A DNA stretch of 14,259 nucleotides, from contig JAEOST010000092.1 in NCBI GenBank assembly GCA_016840245.1, positions 1 to 14,259 of the forward strand, given 5' to 3'. A program made the translations under genes and the position numbers. How positions within the stretch are numbered: position 1 is the first letter of the stretch; each line of letters begins with the position of its first letter. The notes under the pieces were generated by a model. It was not told the origin of the DNA. It made no database searches and saw nothing but the letters and a program-made list of their open reading frames with translations. This stretch comes from Candidatus Thorarchaeota archaeon (GTDB lineage Archaea; Asgardarchaeota; Thorarchaeia; Thorarchaeales; Thorarchaeaceae). Shown here one piece after another: positions 6,119 through 12,915 of this stretch.

Positions 6119-7267
6119 ATGGTTGAGAACCTTGAGCGAACACACTTGTACGATTGGCATAAGGCCCATGGTGATGTAATCCCCTTTGCGGGATGGGAGA
6201 TGCCAGTGAGATACACTGACATCAGAGATGAGCACATGGCCATCAGGGAAGCCGTGGGAATCGGTGATGTTACTCACATGTTCCGATTTTTCATAAAAGG
6301 CCCACAGGCAGCTGATTTCCTGCAGACTGTCACAACAAACAACGTTCACAAGATCAAGATTAACGGTGGACACTATACAACCTGTCTCAATGAACAAGGT
6401 GGAGTAATGGACGACCTGATGCTTTACCGAGTTGAGGAACACGAGTTCATTTGGGTCACTAACGCATCTAATGGTCCAAAGATATACGACCACCTTATGA
6501 AACACTCAACAAACTTTGAGGTGCAAGTTGAGGACAAATCAAAAGAAGTAGTCATGATTGCAGTGCAAGGACCTAATGCCATGGCTCTGCTCTCTAAGAT
6601 GGCTGGCAAGGAGTTGTCTGAATTTGGTCGGTTCACGTGCAATCCAGTTACTCTAGCAGGCCGTGATTGTTATTGTTGTCGTACAGGTTACACCGGAGAG
6701 GATGGTGCTGAGATACTCCTTCTGGATGTTCCTTTCGATGAAACAGGAAAGAAGAAGGCCATTACTTTCTGGGAGGATATGCTCAATCAAGGTGAGGAGT
6801 TTGGAGTCAAGCCTTTCGGTCTTGGTGCAAGGGACTCAACCCGGCTAGAGGCGGGTTTTGTCCTCTATGGTCATGAGCTTGATGAGGAAACATCTCCCAT
6901 AGAGGCCCGAATCGCTTACGCAGTGAAGTTCAAGGTTGACCCACATTACATCGGTTATGATGTTGTTTGGGCACACAAGAAGGAGAAAGCTATCAGAAAG
7001 ACACGTATTGGTCTTGTGATGATTGATAGAGGTATTCCTCGTGAACACTATCCGGTCATTTTGAATAGTGAAACTATCGGAGAAACCACAAGTGGCGGAC
7101 TCTCTCCTATTACGAAGAAGGGAATTGCCATGGCCTATGTCAAGCCCGGAGTTGTCAGTGAGGGCGACTTGGTTGAGGTAGATATCAAAGGCAGGCTCCG
7201 TAGTGCTGAGGTGACCTCTTGGCCTTTCTATGACACCGAGAAGTATGGTTCTACTCGGTCTGCTTAG
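6119..7267 (+). CDS. gcvT: Aminomethyltransferase (glycine cleavage system T protein)
   Basis: A 382-residue cytosolic enzyme that takes the aminomethyl group from lipoylated GcvH, releases ammonia and passes methylene to a tetrahydropterin carrier. Seen: PFAGWEMPVRY (22-32), DVTHMF (50-55, DVSHM in most relatives), QGGVMDDLMLYR (93-104) with the catalytic aspartate pair D98/D99, VTNASN (113-118), RTGYTGEDGAEI (188-199), and LGARDSTRLEAG (235-246) followed by YGHELDEETSPIEA (250-263); the barrel domain GcvT_C follows to the end. Length and motif order are normal. The ATG is preceded by GGGTGAT with good spacing. gcvH follows after 58 bases on the same strand. No gcvP or dihydrolipoamide dehydrogenase gene is visible here, so the rest of the complex must be encoded elsewhere. 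Confidence 0.96.
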   Translation: MVENLERTHLYDWHKAHGDVIPFAGWEMPVRYTDIRDEHMAIREAVGIGDVTHMFRFFIKGPQAADFLQTVTTNNVHKIKINGGHYTTCLNEQGGVMDDLMLYRVEEHEFIWVTNASNGPKIYDHLMKHSTNFEVQVEDKSKEVVMIAVQGPNAMALLSKMAGKELSEFGRFTCNPVTLAGRDCYCCRTGYTGEDGAEILLLDVPFDETGKKKAITFWEDMLNQGEEFGVKPFGLGARDSTRLEAGFVLYGHELDEETSPIEARIAYAVKFKVDPHYIGYDVVWAHKKEKAIRKTRIGLVMIDRGIPREHYPVILNSETIGETTSGGLSPITKKGIAMAYVKPGVVSEGDLVEVDIKGRLRSAEVTSWPFYDTEKYGSTRSA

Positions 7268-7325
7268 TATGATAAGTGATTTAAGGAACGTAAAATCTTG
7301 CGTCATCATTCGGTGGTGATTCCTT

Positions 7326-7724
7326 ATGGCTGAAGGTAAGGACGTACGTGATGACAGAAAATACAGCAAGGAACATGAATGGGCCAAGATAGAGGGAGAC
7401 TTAGTTATCATAGGAATCTCTGATTTTGCTCAGAATTCACTGCATGAGATTACTTATGTTGAGGTATCGGAAGCCGGTACTACTGTAGACATCAACGGCG
7501 AATGTGGACTCATAGAATCGATGAAAGCATCATCTGAGATCTATTCTCCAATTGCCGGAGAAATAACAGAGGTAAACTCCGCTCTTGAAGACGCTCCTGA
7601 ACTTGTTAACGAATCGCCTTATGAAAAGGGATGGCTGTATAAGATTAAACCATCCAATCTAGAGGCAGACCTTGATAGTCTTATGGATGCTAAGGCCTAT
7701 TCAGAGTACACTGAATCACTCTAG
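7326..7724 (+). CDS. gcvH: Glycine cleavage system H protein (lipoyl carrier)
   Basis: A 132-residue carrier protein that shuttles the aminomethyl intermediate between the P, T and L proteins on a lipoyl-lysine arm. The lipoylation site is K67 in LIESMKASSEIYSP (62-75). Other family marks are YSKEHEWAKIEGD (13-25), VIIGISDFAQNSLHEITYVE (27-46), GEITEVNSAL (78-87) and PELVNESPYEKGWLYKI (91-107). Length is normal. The ATG has GGTGGTGAT about five bases upstream. A TTTAAG near 7279 could give it a promoter of its own, but the short gap suggests cotranscription with gcvT. No lipoate ligase or lipoyl synthase gene is seen in the window. Confidence 0.96.
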   Translation: MAEGKDVRDDRKYSKEHEWAKIEGDLVIIGISDFAQNSLHEITYVEVSEAGTTVDINGECGLIESMKASSEIYSPIAGEITEVNSALEDAPELVNESPYEKGWLYKIKPSNLEADLDSLMDAKAYSEYTESL

Positions 7725-7768
7725 TGCCTATAACCTATCTCTAGGTACAAACCAAGATGAGCAGAGGC

Positions 7769-7798
7769 ATTCTGAGAGTGTTTCAGAATCACTTTCAG
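7769..7798 (+). other. Two overlapping, mutually exclusive hairpins after gcvH
   Basis: ATTCTGA (7769-7775) pairs perfectly with TCAGAAT (7783-7789). Alternatively CTGAGAGTG (7772-7780) pairs with CACTTTCAG (7790-7798), nine pairs with one G-U. The two cannot form together. The site is 45 bases after the gcvH stop and about 75 bases before the STT3 start. It could be a terminator for gcvTH or a leader element; a T-run comes only at 7830. Confidence 0.35.
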
Positions 7799-7829
7799 AT
7801 GTTGTACAATAGCTGAACCAACAGCAACC

Positions 7830-7835
7830 TTTTTA
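7830..7835 (+). promoter_or_regulatory. TATA-like box for STT3
   Basis: TTTTTA lies 38-43 bases before the ATG at 7873, a workable TATA distance for either candidate start of the oligosaccharyltransferase gene. It could equally be a termination T-run for gcvH. Weak evidence. Confidence 0.25.
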
Positions 7836-7872
7836 GCCGTGCCAAGATTGGCTCGGATGACTTCGAGTAAGA

Positions 7873-10629
7873 ATGGAGAGAACGCTCTATATGTCCAAGT
7901 CGGCTAGATTCAAGAGATCAGCTGGAAGATTCCTTCGACAGGTCTTCCACAGACCAAAAGCCAAGATGTCTCGTGGTTCCATAATGCTGGTTCTCATACT
8001 GACAATCCTATTCTTTGCAGCATTGCTACTTCGTCTTGAACCACTCCTAGATGCCCAGCCGATTGTGCGCGCATTTGATCCGTGGTTCCAGCTGAAAGTA
8101 ACTGACTATATCGCTGAGAATGGTTATGCTGCATTTTTCAACTGGCATGATACTACAACATGGGTTCCCTTCGGTCGTGATATGACCACAGCAGCCTATG
8201 TTGGTGTTCCATTCACAAGTGCATTCTTTTACTTCATACTGAATGGCTTGGGTATTCCAGTAGACGTTATCTACGTCTCACTGATTATGCCTGCCTTTAT
8301 GGGTGCACTCACAGTGATTGCAGCCTTTTTCCTTGGACGCGAATTACAAAATAACACAGTCGGACTACTATCCGCACTATTCATGGCCTTCATTCCTGCA
8401 TTCATTCAGAGAACAGTAGCAGGTTTCTATGACAACGAGTGTATGGGAGTTTTCGCAATCGTTGTCACTATGTACTTCTTCGTTAGAAGCTTGAAGAGAG
8501 ATTCACCAACATCTGCAATCTTCGCGGGTCTATCACTTGCTCTCCTCATGGCATCATGGGGTGCAGGAGACTTCCTGTTTGACCTATTCGCTCTGTATGC
8601 ATTCTTGATGTTGGTATCAGGAAAATACAGCAAGCGTCTACTCAATTCGTATCTGATCACAATTGCATTGGGTCTATTCATAGGTAGTCTTGTTCCACGA
8701 AATGGGTTCGGTAATCTGACCTCATTCTCACTCCTAGCTCCCATTGGAGTAGGTGCATTATTAGCATTCTATGAGGTCTGGCTCAGGATTGGAGGTTATC
8801 GAGAGGCAACTGCAAGCGCACTCACGCCTCATATGAAACCAATTCTTCTTGGCCTTATCGCTCCAATCGCAGGAGTAGCAGCGTACTTTACAATTGCGGG
8901 CAGTGCAGACCTGAACATATCGATTTTCAATTCAAATCCAATTGTAACAATTGGTGGTAAGTTTCTCACTGTTATCAATCCGTTCTTCCGGCTTGATCAG
9001 AGGATTTTTGCATCAGTCGCAGAACATCTACCAAGTCCATGGAGCAGCTTCTATCATACACTGAATGTACTGATATTCCTCTTCCCACTTGGAATGTATT
9101 TTGCATACAAAAGAGGACGGGATGAGGATTGGCTGATATTCCTCTATGGCCTCACAGCAGTCTACTTTGCAGGTAGCATGATTCGCCTCAGTCTTATTCT
9201 GGCTCCAGGCGTTGCTGTTCTTGCTGCAGTTGCTGTAAGCAGTGTTCTGACTCCATTTGCAAAGGTAGTCACACAGAAGTCTATCTTTGAACGCCGTCGA
9301 TTCAGAACGAGTTCATCCCTCACCTCGGAGCATGCGATTACTGCTTTCGTGTTTATAGGCATGATACTCTCGGTCAACGTGATGCTTGGGACATCCTACG
9401 CAACATCACAGATTGGTAACCCTGAATTCTCATCTGCACCACTATCACAAGGGGGACAGATGACTGACTGGCAGACTGCGATGACTTTCGTACGCAATGT
9501 GTTACCAGCAACAGCCGTGGTTGCTAGTTGGTGGGATTATGGTTATTGGATAAACAGTGCAGGTGGCGCGCAAACTATAGTGGATAATGCAACGCAAAAT
9601 ACGACGCAAATAGCAGCAATGGGATATGCGTTGATGTCACTTAACCTGACGGAGTCTCTCCGTACGTTCTCACAGTGGAACACATCTCATGTACTCGTCT
9701 ACTGGGGCCATCGACATCCTGCCTTTGGAGGCGATGAGGGTAAGTGGCCTTGGATGGTTCGTATCGCTGAAGACCGCTTTGGCAAAAATGTGATTGATGA
9801 TGCAACCTATCTGGATGAGAGTGATCAGACAAAGGACGCATTCTACCAGTCCACTCTGTACAAGCTGTTACTCTTTGATGAGCCAACAACCGTAACAGAT
9901 GCTCAGGAGAAAGGTCTAACTGACGCCAGGATTAGTCTTGATCAGTATTACTTGGAAGGTGGCGATACTGACCCATGGATTGCTAACATCCCACTCACAC
10001 TCCATGATGCGTTCGATTTGGTCTATACCAGCTCCGAATATGGTACCGTAAAGATCTATGAGATCAACTACGATATGTACGAACAGTCACTCAACAGGAC
10101 TGATGCTGACTGGAAAATGGAGGGTGGCTTGTTAGATGATACCCAGCTAGATGGAGATATCTCAGAAGAGGAAACCGCATTCCAGTCATACAACATCATC
10201 TTCGGTGGTGGATATGAAGGGACAGTCTATACTCAGTCAAACACATCCCACATCTATTTCGGTATAGACATGGACAACTATGTGTTTGGTGATGATGCAT
10301 TCGGTATCCAGTTGGCACCTTTGGGATCCACAGATAGCGCAGACTTCCGCATAGTCAACTATGAGGGAGAAGAGTACTACGATGGATATCTCAGGTACGA
10401 TGGGTCATGGACTCCTGATACAACCGGTGCAAATTCATCAGAGTATGCTACTGGAGAGAACACTATCGAGTTCATGTTTGCATATGGATCGGATGATCCC
10501 CACGATATTGCTCTGAATCTAGGAATGAACTATCAGATTCGATTCATGTTCTGGAACAACGTCGATTCTGGAGAACCATCCTTCACAACACAATGGGTAA
10601 CATTCTGGGTTCCAGCACCCCTGTTCTAA
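7873..10629 (+). CDS. aglB: Oligosaccharyltransferase catalytic subunit STT3/AglB
   Basis: A 918-residue membrane glycosyltransferase that moves a lipid-linked oligosaccharide onto asparagine of secreted proteins. Residues 36-508 hold about a dozen membrane segments. Catalytic features seen: D69 in RAFDPWFQL (first acidic site), YDNE at 186-189 (second acidic site), SVAE at 381-384 in the position of the TIxE/SVSE motif, R438 in MIRLSLILAP, WWDYG at 553-557 (sequon recognition), and D621-x-x-K624-x-x-x-M628, a DK motif in the arrangement of eukaryotic STT3. DNATQNTT (571-578) also recalls eukaryotic DNNTWNNT. Residues about 765-918 form an added acidic, beta-rich domain. The first ATG is at 7873; ATG at 7891 (GGAGAG ten bases upstream) is a reasonable alternative that removes six residues. 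It is flanked by gcvH upstream and convergent nop10 downstream. Confidence 0.95.
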   Translation: MERTLYMSKSARFKRSAGRFLRQVFHRPKAKMSRGSIMLVLILTILFFAALLLRLEPLLDAQPIVRAFDPWFQLKVTDYIAENGYAAFFNWHDTTTWVPFGRDMTTAAYVGVPFTSAFFYFILNGLGIPVDVIYVSLIMPAFMGALTVIAAFFLGRELQNNTVGLLSALFMAFIPAFIQRTVAGFYDNECMGVFAIVVTMYFFVRSLKRDSPTSAIFAGLSLALLMASWGAGDFLFDLFALYAFLMLVSGKYSKRLLNSYLITIALGLFIGSLVPRNGFGNLTSFSLLAPIGVGALLAFYEVWLRIGGYREATASALTPHMKPILLGLIAPIAGVAAYFTIAGSADLNISIFNSNPIVTIGGKFLTVINPFFRLDQRIFASVAEHLPSPWSSFYHTLNVLIFLFPLGMYFAYKRGRDEDWLIFLYGLTAVYFAGSMIRLSLILAPGVAVLAAVAVSSVLTPFAKVVTQKSIFERRRFRTSSSLTSEHAITAFVFIGMILSVNVMLGTSYATSQIGNPEFSSAPLSQGGQMTDWQTAMTFVRNVLPATAVVASWWDYGYWINSAGGAQTIVDNATQNTTQIAAMGYALMSLNLTESLRTFSQWNTSHVLVYWGHRHPAFGGDEGKWPWMVRIAEDRFGKNVIDDATYLDESDQTKDAFYQSTLYKLLLFDEPTTVTDAQEKGLTDARISLDQYYLEGGDTDPWIANIPLTLHDAFDLVYTSSEYGTVKIYEINYDMYEQSLNRTDADWKMEGGLLDDTQLDGDISEEETAFQSYNIIFGGGYEGTVYTQSNTSHIYFGIDMDNYVFGDDAFGIQLAPLGSTDSADFRIVNYEGEEYYDGYLRYDGSWTPDTTGANSSEYATGENTIEFMFAYGSDDPHDIALNLGMNYQIRFMFWNNVDSGEPSFTTQWVTFWVPAPLF

Positions 10630-10643
10630 GTATTGGTCTAATT

Positions 10644-10671
10644 GGCGGTTGATCTCATGGGATCAATCGCC
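10644..10671. terminator. Strong hairpin between convergent STT3 and nop10
   Basis: GGCGGTTGATC (10644-10654) and GATCAATCGCC (10661-10671) form an 11-pair stem with one G-U pair and a six-base loop, in the 73-base gap between the two converging genes. A T-rich stretch (AATTCTTTTC) follows on the plus strand. It is best read as a terminator or 3' end stabiliser, possibly acting in both directions. Intrinsic hairpin terminators are not the rule in archaea, where T-runs dominate. Confidence 0.55.
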
Positions 10672-10702
10672 TGACAATTCTTTTCATAAAGACAAATGGA
10701 CA

Positions 10703-10879
10703 CTATCCAGAAGATGCCTCTCTGGCCTTTTTTTTGGCTTTTCTACGATACATGCCATACTTGTCTTCAGGAGAATATTTTGGAGGTCGAGGACTAACCA
10801 CAGTTCCACCACATTTTGGACACTGTTCCTCTTCTAGAGTGTATTCATTGCATTGGTTACACTTGAATATCTGGGACAC
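10703..10879 (-). CDS. nop10: H/ACA ribonucleoprotein protein Nop10
   Basis: A 58-residue protein of the H/ACA complex, which guides pseudouridine formation in rRNA together with Cbf5, Gar1 and L7Ae. Seen: zinc ribbon C7, C10, C20, C23 (FKCNQC and QCPKCG), then PRPPKYSPEDKYGMYRRKA (30-48), the linear segment that wraps on Cbf5, and a basic tail. It is easy to miss because it starts with GTG at 10879. The ribosome binding site GGGGTG overlaps the aIF2-alpha stop codon, and only nine bases separate the two genes, so it is the last gene of the L44e-S27e-aIF2-alpha-Nop10 operon. This order is a well-known archaeal neighbourhood. In many archaea a COG2047 (PAC2-like) gene follows; here the operon ends instead. 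Confidence 0.95.
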   Translation of the reverse strand: MSQIFKCNQCNEYTLEEEQCPKCGGTVVSPRPPKYSPEDKYGMYRRKAKKKAREASSG

Positions 10880-10888
10880 TTTACACCC

Positions 10889-11683
10889 CTACTTACGAGC
10901 AAAGACTATTGTACCACCACTGCTCTCAATTGTCTTTGTTACAATTTCCAATATGCCTGATAGTATATCCTCAGCCTCTTTATAGTCAGGGCTTATAATT
11001 CGCAGCTTGTACCGTGGAGAGCCAAGCGTATAGATCTCAGTAGTGGATTTGTCATGATCCTTACTATGCTCAAGTCCTCCAGAGAGCGCTTTCTTGATAG
11101 CCTCAACTCCCTCGGGACCTGGTACTTGAATTGTCATTTCACCATCAATCTCAACTGATGGTATCTCGATTCGGGCTTTAGCAAGGTCTGCCACCTGCTT
11201 CTTTAGCTTCTTGGTAGCCTCTACTTCTTCAAATGCCTCTTCCCCGATATCTGACGCTTTCTCCAGTCCTTTGTAGATTTCGCCAAAGACATCTTCCATT
11301 GGCCAACCAATCTGCTGATAGACTTCTTCTATTGTCATTTCATTCTCTTTGGCAATCAATTCTAGCAATTTCTCAGCTTTTTGTGCACGTTTCCACTCAT
11401 TGTTCTTTGCTCTCTTCGCTTCTGTTGAAACCCTTCTCAGGGAGCAATCAATGTGTTGCTTTTGAGTGTCCACCTGCAAGACCTTGACGACGACCCTCTG
11501 ATTCTCACTAATATGATTCCTTATGTTTCGAACCCAAGTGCTACTTACCTCTGAGATATGAATGAAACCTTCCTTTTTACCATATTCGGGAAGAGTAACA
11601 TATGCACCATAAGGGGCAACCTTTGTGGCTACCGCAACAACAAACTCATCTGGCTGTGGCCAGTCAGCACGCTTTAGGACCAT
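10889..11683 (-). CDS. eif2a: Translation initiation factor aIF2 subunit alpha
   Basis: Alpha subunit of the heterotrimer that brings initiator Met-tRNA to the small ribosomal subunit. With the start chosen here it has 264 residues: S1-type beta barrel (about 11-83, with VAPYGAYVTL and EGFIHISEVSS), a helical domain (84-170) and a C-terminal alpha/beta domain (175-264, IEIPSVEIDGEMTIQV and YKLRIISPDYKEAEDIL), which contacts the gamma subunit. S47 aligns with the phosphorylated Ser51 of eukaryotic eIF2-alpha, but the arginines after it are missing. Start: ATG at 11683 gives the usual MVLKRADWP beginning and has GGAGGT nine bases upstream. ATG at 11692 and GTG at 11704 are in frame but would overlap or sit on that site. 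Third gene of the ribosomal operon, 44 bases after S27e. Confidence 0.95.
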   Translation of the reverse strand: MVLKRADWPQPDEFVVAVATKVAPYGAYVTLPEYGKKEGFIHISEVSSTWVRNIRNHISENQRVVVKVLQVDTQKQHIDCSLRRVSTEAKRAKNNEWKRAQKAEKLLELIAKENEMTIEEVYQQIGWPMEDVFGEIYKGLEKASDIGEEAFEEVEATKKLKKQVADLAKARIEIPSVEIDGEMTIQVPGPEGVEAIKKALSGGLEHSKDHDKSTTEIYTLGSPRYKLRIISPDYKEAEDILSGILEIVTKTIESSGGTIVFARK

Positions 11684-11727
11684 TGTCTGCATACCTCCAG
11701 TCACAGCATTGAAGCCATGACGGCAAT

Positions 11728-11928
11728 TTATGGAAGAACATCAAGCTCTCTGGCGTTTGAGTCGAGCTTCGCCTTTCCACCGGTTGGTATGGCCAAGACC
11801 TTCTCACACTTTAAGCATTTCACTTCAGTACTTGCATGACTGAAAATGACCTGCTCATTCTCACAATCAAGACACTTGACTCGAATGAATTTCGATTTTG
11901 GTAGTTGAACTATCTCTCCCTTGGTCAT
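11728..11928 (-). CDS. rps27e: Small ribosomal subunit protein eS27 (S27e)
   Basis: A 66-residue zinc-binding protein of the small ribosomal subunit, found in archaea and eukaryotes but not bacteria. The zinc ribbon is C19, C22 (KCLDC) and C38, C41 (KCLKC), followed by VLAIPTGGKAKL (44-55), the usual C-terminal half. Length is normal for archaea. The ATG is preceded by GGGTGAT that starts right at the L44e stop codon, with a 12-base gap between the two genes, so translation is probably coupled. Second gene of the operon. Confidence 0.96.
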   Translation of the reverse strand: MTKGEIVQLPKSKFIRVKCLDCENEQVIFSHASTEVKCLKCEKVLAIPTGGKAKLDSNARELDVLP

Positions 11929-11940
11929 TTTCTAATCACC

Positions 11941-12222
11941 CTATGCTCTCTCAATATCCAATTTCTTGAGTCGCATTGCCTTAGACTGGATAGTATAACC
12001 ACAATCAACACATTTCAGCTTGGGAAGCTGCTTCTTTGTGGTCTTAGCGAAACGCTTCTGAATGGGCTTTGGGAACGAACCGTAACCTTTCTTCTTTCGC
12101 TCCACTCGTCGAGTGCCTTCTGCCCTTGATCTATCCTTTCCTTTCTTGTATAGACTAACTTTGTGTGCTGTATGTGCTTTGCACCTGGGGCAATATTTTC
12201 GCATTTCAGCCTTCATCTTCAT
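11941..12222 (-). CDS. rpl44e: Large ribosomal subunit protein eL42 (L44e)
   Basis: A 93-residue very basic protein of the large subunit that lies near the E site. Seen: zinc cysteines C11, C14 (YCPRC) and C71, C74 (KCVDC), and the family signature KKKGYGSFPKPIQKRFAKTTKK (43-64), which includes the GYGS-F-KP loop and the K-T-T-K-K run. Start: ATG at 12222 has GGTGAT five bases upstream; in-frame ATGs at 12216 and 12204 are less well placed. First gene of the operon; a TATA-like box lies upstream at 12264-12273. Confidence 0.96.
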   Translation of the reverse strand: MKMKAEMRKYCPRCKAHTAHKVSLYKKGKDRSRAEGTRRVERKKKGYGSFPKPIQKRFAKTTKKQLPKLKCVDCGYTIQSKAMRLKKLDIERA

Positions 12223-12263
12223 ACAGAATCACCAATCTATGGCTGACGGACCCCTTTCTGAGT

Positions 12264-12273
12264 CATTTATAAC
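12264..12273 (-). promoter_or_regulatory. TATA box of the L44e-S27e-aIF2-alpha-Nop10 operon
   Basis: On the minus strand GTTATAAATG lies about 42-51 bases before the L44e ATG, a good match to the archaeal TATA consensus at a distance that would give a leader of about 20 nt containing the GGTGAT site. It falls in the 85-base gap after the Sec61-beta gene, which indicates that the ribosomal operon has its own promoter. Confidence 0.55.
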
Positions 12274-12307
12274 ACTTGGGGCATGGTCTGCTGTTTCGAG
12301 CGGCTAA

Positions 12308-12511
12308 CTATGACGCTAAGCCAATCTGTGCCGCTAGATGTGCTATAACAGTAGCAATCACAAGCATGGAAGCAAAGATAACTACCAGTGTGGGTCCGAC
12401 CTTTATTCCCGGAGTTTCATCTTCGAAGAAGCGTATAAGACCTGCACCACCTGATGGCATTGGTCCTTCACCTTTCTTCTTACGACGTTTCTTTGCAGTC
12501 TTTGGACTCAT
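12308..12511 (-). CDS. Preprotein translocase subunit Sec61-beta (SecG)
   Basis: A 67-residue tail-anchored protein of the SecY translocon. Seen: very basic cytosolic N-terminus (3-13), the archaeal signature PMPSGGAGLIRFFEDE (17-32), TPGIKVGPTLV (33-43), and one membrane segment (about 41-61). Length and layout are typical of archaeal Sec61-beta. GGAGATG lies seven bases before the ATG. Gaps of 81 bases upstream and 85 bases downstream, each with a TATA-like box, suggest it is transcribed alone. Confidence 0.95.
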   Translation of the reverse strand: MSPKTAKKRRKKKGEGPMPSGGAGLIRFFEDETPGIKVGPTLVVIFASMLVIATVIAHLAAQIGLAS

Positions 12512-12554
12512 GTTAATACATCTCCGGGGACTGAATCATCTGCTCAGCTGTGAA

Positions 12555-12561
12555 CTTTTAA
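12555..12561 (-). promoter_or_regulatory. TATA-like box for Sec61-beta
   Basis: On the minus strand TTAAAAG lies 44-50 bases before the Sec61-beta ATG, giving a predicted leader of about 20 nt. It is the only AT-rich element well placed in the 81-base gap after the MazG-like gene. Confidence 0.4.
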
Positions 12562-12592
12562 TCCTTTTGACACGTGCTCAAATGTACAATTA

Positions 12593-12889
12593 CTATGGAT
12601 TCTCAATACATTCACATGGTATCTTCCCACATCTGGAGCATCCCTTTCCATACTTCTTGTTGAGTGCGTCAGATATGTCAACATCAATGAGGTTGGCGAG
12701 GGAGCATAGCCAAGCAAATACATCAGCCACCTCGCCCACGACCTCATCATTGCCTGCTCCTTTTAGGATAGCATCACTGAGCTCTCCCAGTTCTTGGAAC
12801 GTTCGCAGTAGTGTGCGTTCTATGCCTCTCGCCTTATCGCGGTCATAGTAGATTCGACGCATCAACTCTTGGGCTTCTTTGGTGTCCAA
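12593..12889 (-). CDS. MazG-like nucleotide pyrophosphohydrolase with C-terminal cysteine tail
   Basis: A 98-residue all-alpha protein of the MazG/dUTPase-2 type, which hydrolyses nucleoside triphosphates to monophosphates, often to clear damaged nucleotides. The metal-binding pattern is present: E33-x-x-E36 (FQELGELSDA) and E53-x-x-D56 (GEVADVFAWL). The C-terminus adds C84, C87, C92 and C94 (CSRCGKIPCEC), a possible small metal site; I recall similar cysteine-rich ends in archaeal relatives. The substrate cannot be told from sequence. Start: TTG at 12889, supported by GGTGAT six bases upstream; the next in-frame ATG (codon 10) would cut into the first helix. It follows glyA by 26 bases and is probably cotranscribed, though no functional link is evident. 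Confidence 0.85.
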   Translation of the reverse strand: MDTKEAQELMRRIYYDRDKARGIERTLLRTFQELGELSDAILKGAGNDEVVGEVADVFAWLCSLANLIDVDISDALNKKYGKGCSRCGKIPCECIENP

Positions 12890-12915
12890 GGATAGATCAC
12901 CTGACTCAAGAGCAT

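Noticed and set aside
7268..7325. C/D box small RNA on the minus strand (ATGATGA seen)
   Set aside because: No matching D box CTGA at a suitable distance; the match is probably chance next to the gcvH ribosome binding site.
6845..7411. Minus-strand open frame of 188 codons across gcvT and gcvH
   Set aside because: Both sense genes carry complete family motifs, and this frame spans their gap without a ribosome binding site or recognisable domain.
12276..12848. Plus-strand open frame of 190 codons
   Set aside because: It runs antisense across Sec61-beta and the MazG-like gene, both clearly real, and its product looks like random low-complexity sequence.
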